64,000 bases of DNA from the NCBI GenBank assembly GCA_016709995.1, contig JADJLQ010000001.1:2390001-2454000 (forward strand). Reading direction: 5' to 3'. This DNA is from Saprospiraceae bacterium. Lineage in GTDB: Bacteria; Bacteroidota; Bacteroidia; Chitinophagales; Saprospiraceae. Of the stretch, positions 63,460-64,000 are shown piece by piece (within the stretch, counting starts at the first letter, position 1; every line of letters starts with the position of its first letter). The translations under genes and the position numbers were made by a program. The notes under the pieces are model-generated. The model was given only the letters and a program-made list of their open reading frames with translations. It searched no databases and was not told the DNA's origin.

Positions 63460-64000
63460 ATGCCTCCTGCTCATTGGTACACAGGTCTGGTAGTCGGCAT
63501 CAAGGAGCTGGCGCCAAAAGTCAAATCTTTTGAGCTGGAAATTCCAGAGGTAGTCAGTTTTGATTTTATAGCCGGCCAGTTTATCACCCTTGATCTGCCT
63601 GTAGGAGACAAAAGACTCCAGCGTTGGAGGAGTTATTCAATCTCTTCTGCCCCTGCCGGGACTAATAAAATCGAGCTCTGCATCGTGCATTTTGATGGTG
63701 GCCTTGGCAGTACTTATTTTTTCGACCAGGTCGTCGTCGGCACCGAACTAAAATTTAAAGGACCCGAAGGGGGATTTGTACTTCCGGAGGTTATAGACCA
63801 GGATGTGGTCATGATCTGCACCGGCACCGGTATAGCTCCTTTCCGAAGTATGATTTGGGATATCTATCACACAGGCAAAACCCATCGAGACATCCATTTA
63901 ATTTTTGGCACCCGACGCAAAGAAGACATCCTCTATGCACTGGAATGGGAGCAGCTGATGAATAATATACCGGGATTTAAATTTGAGGTAGCTCTCTCCC
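63460..64000 (+). CDS. Ferredoxin-NADP reductase-like FAD enzyme (partial, cut by window end)
   Basis: The ATG at 63460 starts a frame open to the window edge, 180 residues long so far. It has the FNR fold: WRSYSISSAPAG (FAD-binding R-x-Y-S), FKGPEGGFVLPE, and MICTGTGIAPFRSM (NAD(P) site), then LIFGTRRKEDILY. The family moves electrons between NADPH and ferredoxin, flavodoxin or oxygenase partners. It follows the GHMP kinase gene by nine bases, so it may share its promoter. The exact partner cannot be judged from the truncated protein. Confidence 0.88.
   Translation, partial: MPPAHWYTGLVVGIKELAPKVKSFELEIPEVVSFDFIAGQFITLDLPVGDKRLQRWRSYSISSAPAGTNKIELCIVHFDGGLGSTYFFDQVVVGTELKFKGPEGGFVLPEVIDQDVVMICTGTGIAPFRSMIWDIYHTGKTHRDIHLIFGTRRKEDILYALEWEQLMNNIPGFKFEVALS

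Overview
The window looks like a chromosomal segment of a Bacteroidota bacterium, most plausibly a Saprospiria/Chitinophagia-type heterotroph (lineage is inference). Support: a SusC/SusD pair, two proteins with type IX secretion C-terminal domains, TAnnTTTG -7 promoter elements (two with TTTG 19 bp upstream), type B ribosomal protein bL31, and many Tat-exported or lipoprotein enzymes. No rRNA, CRISPR array, prophage or intact insertion sequence was recognised.

Layout. 1-2.1 kb: end of an RND efflux permease plus its TolC-type outer-membrane partner. 2.1-27.5 kb: mainly minus-strand genes for exported sugar or sugar-acid enzymes: three mannonate-dehydratase-like TIM barrels, a second TIM-barrel isomerase, a PQQ dehydrogenase with a cytochrome c segment, a mutarotase-like protein, an enolase-superfamily dehydratase, two RraA-like aldolases with signal peptides, a Tat-exported SDR enzyme, and a DUF1553/DUF1501/cytochrome-LRR operon. 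Between them lie an orphan ATPase behind a 17-bp repeat motif, a short MazF-like gene and a HigBA toxin-antitoxin pair. 27.6-30.9 kb: ribokinase and sugar transporter with a divergent, frameshifted LacI regulator. 30.9-36.1 kb: malate synthase, a LctP lactate/glycolate permease and glycerate 2-kinase, a set fitted to C2/C3 acids. 36.1-38.8 kb: YhcH-like lipoprotein, beta-propeller lipoprotein, decayed nucleoside hydrolase.

39.2-40.02 kb is a GC-rich block ending in an 88-bp G/C-only tract with 25 consecutive Gs. It truncates a minus-strand gene and is probably an assembly or sequencing artefact, less likely a foreign insert. It is followed by tRNA-Ile(GAT), tRNA-Ala(TGC) and two broken tRNA-like copies, with no rRNA genes beside them.

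41.3-54.7 kb is mostly housekeeping: GNAT, Amt plus P-II, bL31, YraN, pgi-manA, rpsF-rpsR-rplI, a DtxR-type regulator, prfA and an amino-acid permease. 55-59.4 kb: SusC (one frameshift) and SusD. 59.9-62.4 kb: two type IX secreted proteins sharing a 481-bp direct repeat. 62.5-64 kb: a GYDIA-type GHMP kinase and the start of a ferredoxin-NADP-reductase-like gene cut by the window edge.

Biological reading (inference): the exported oxidase, dehydratases and aldolase-like proteins could degrade sugars or sugar acids outside the cytoplasm without phosphorylation. Small acids would then enter through LctP and be consumed by malate synthase and glycerate kinase. Several single-base frameshifts, mostly in short homopolymers, mean that base-level accuracy of the sequence should be questioned before any gene is called dead.
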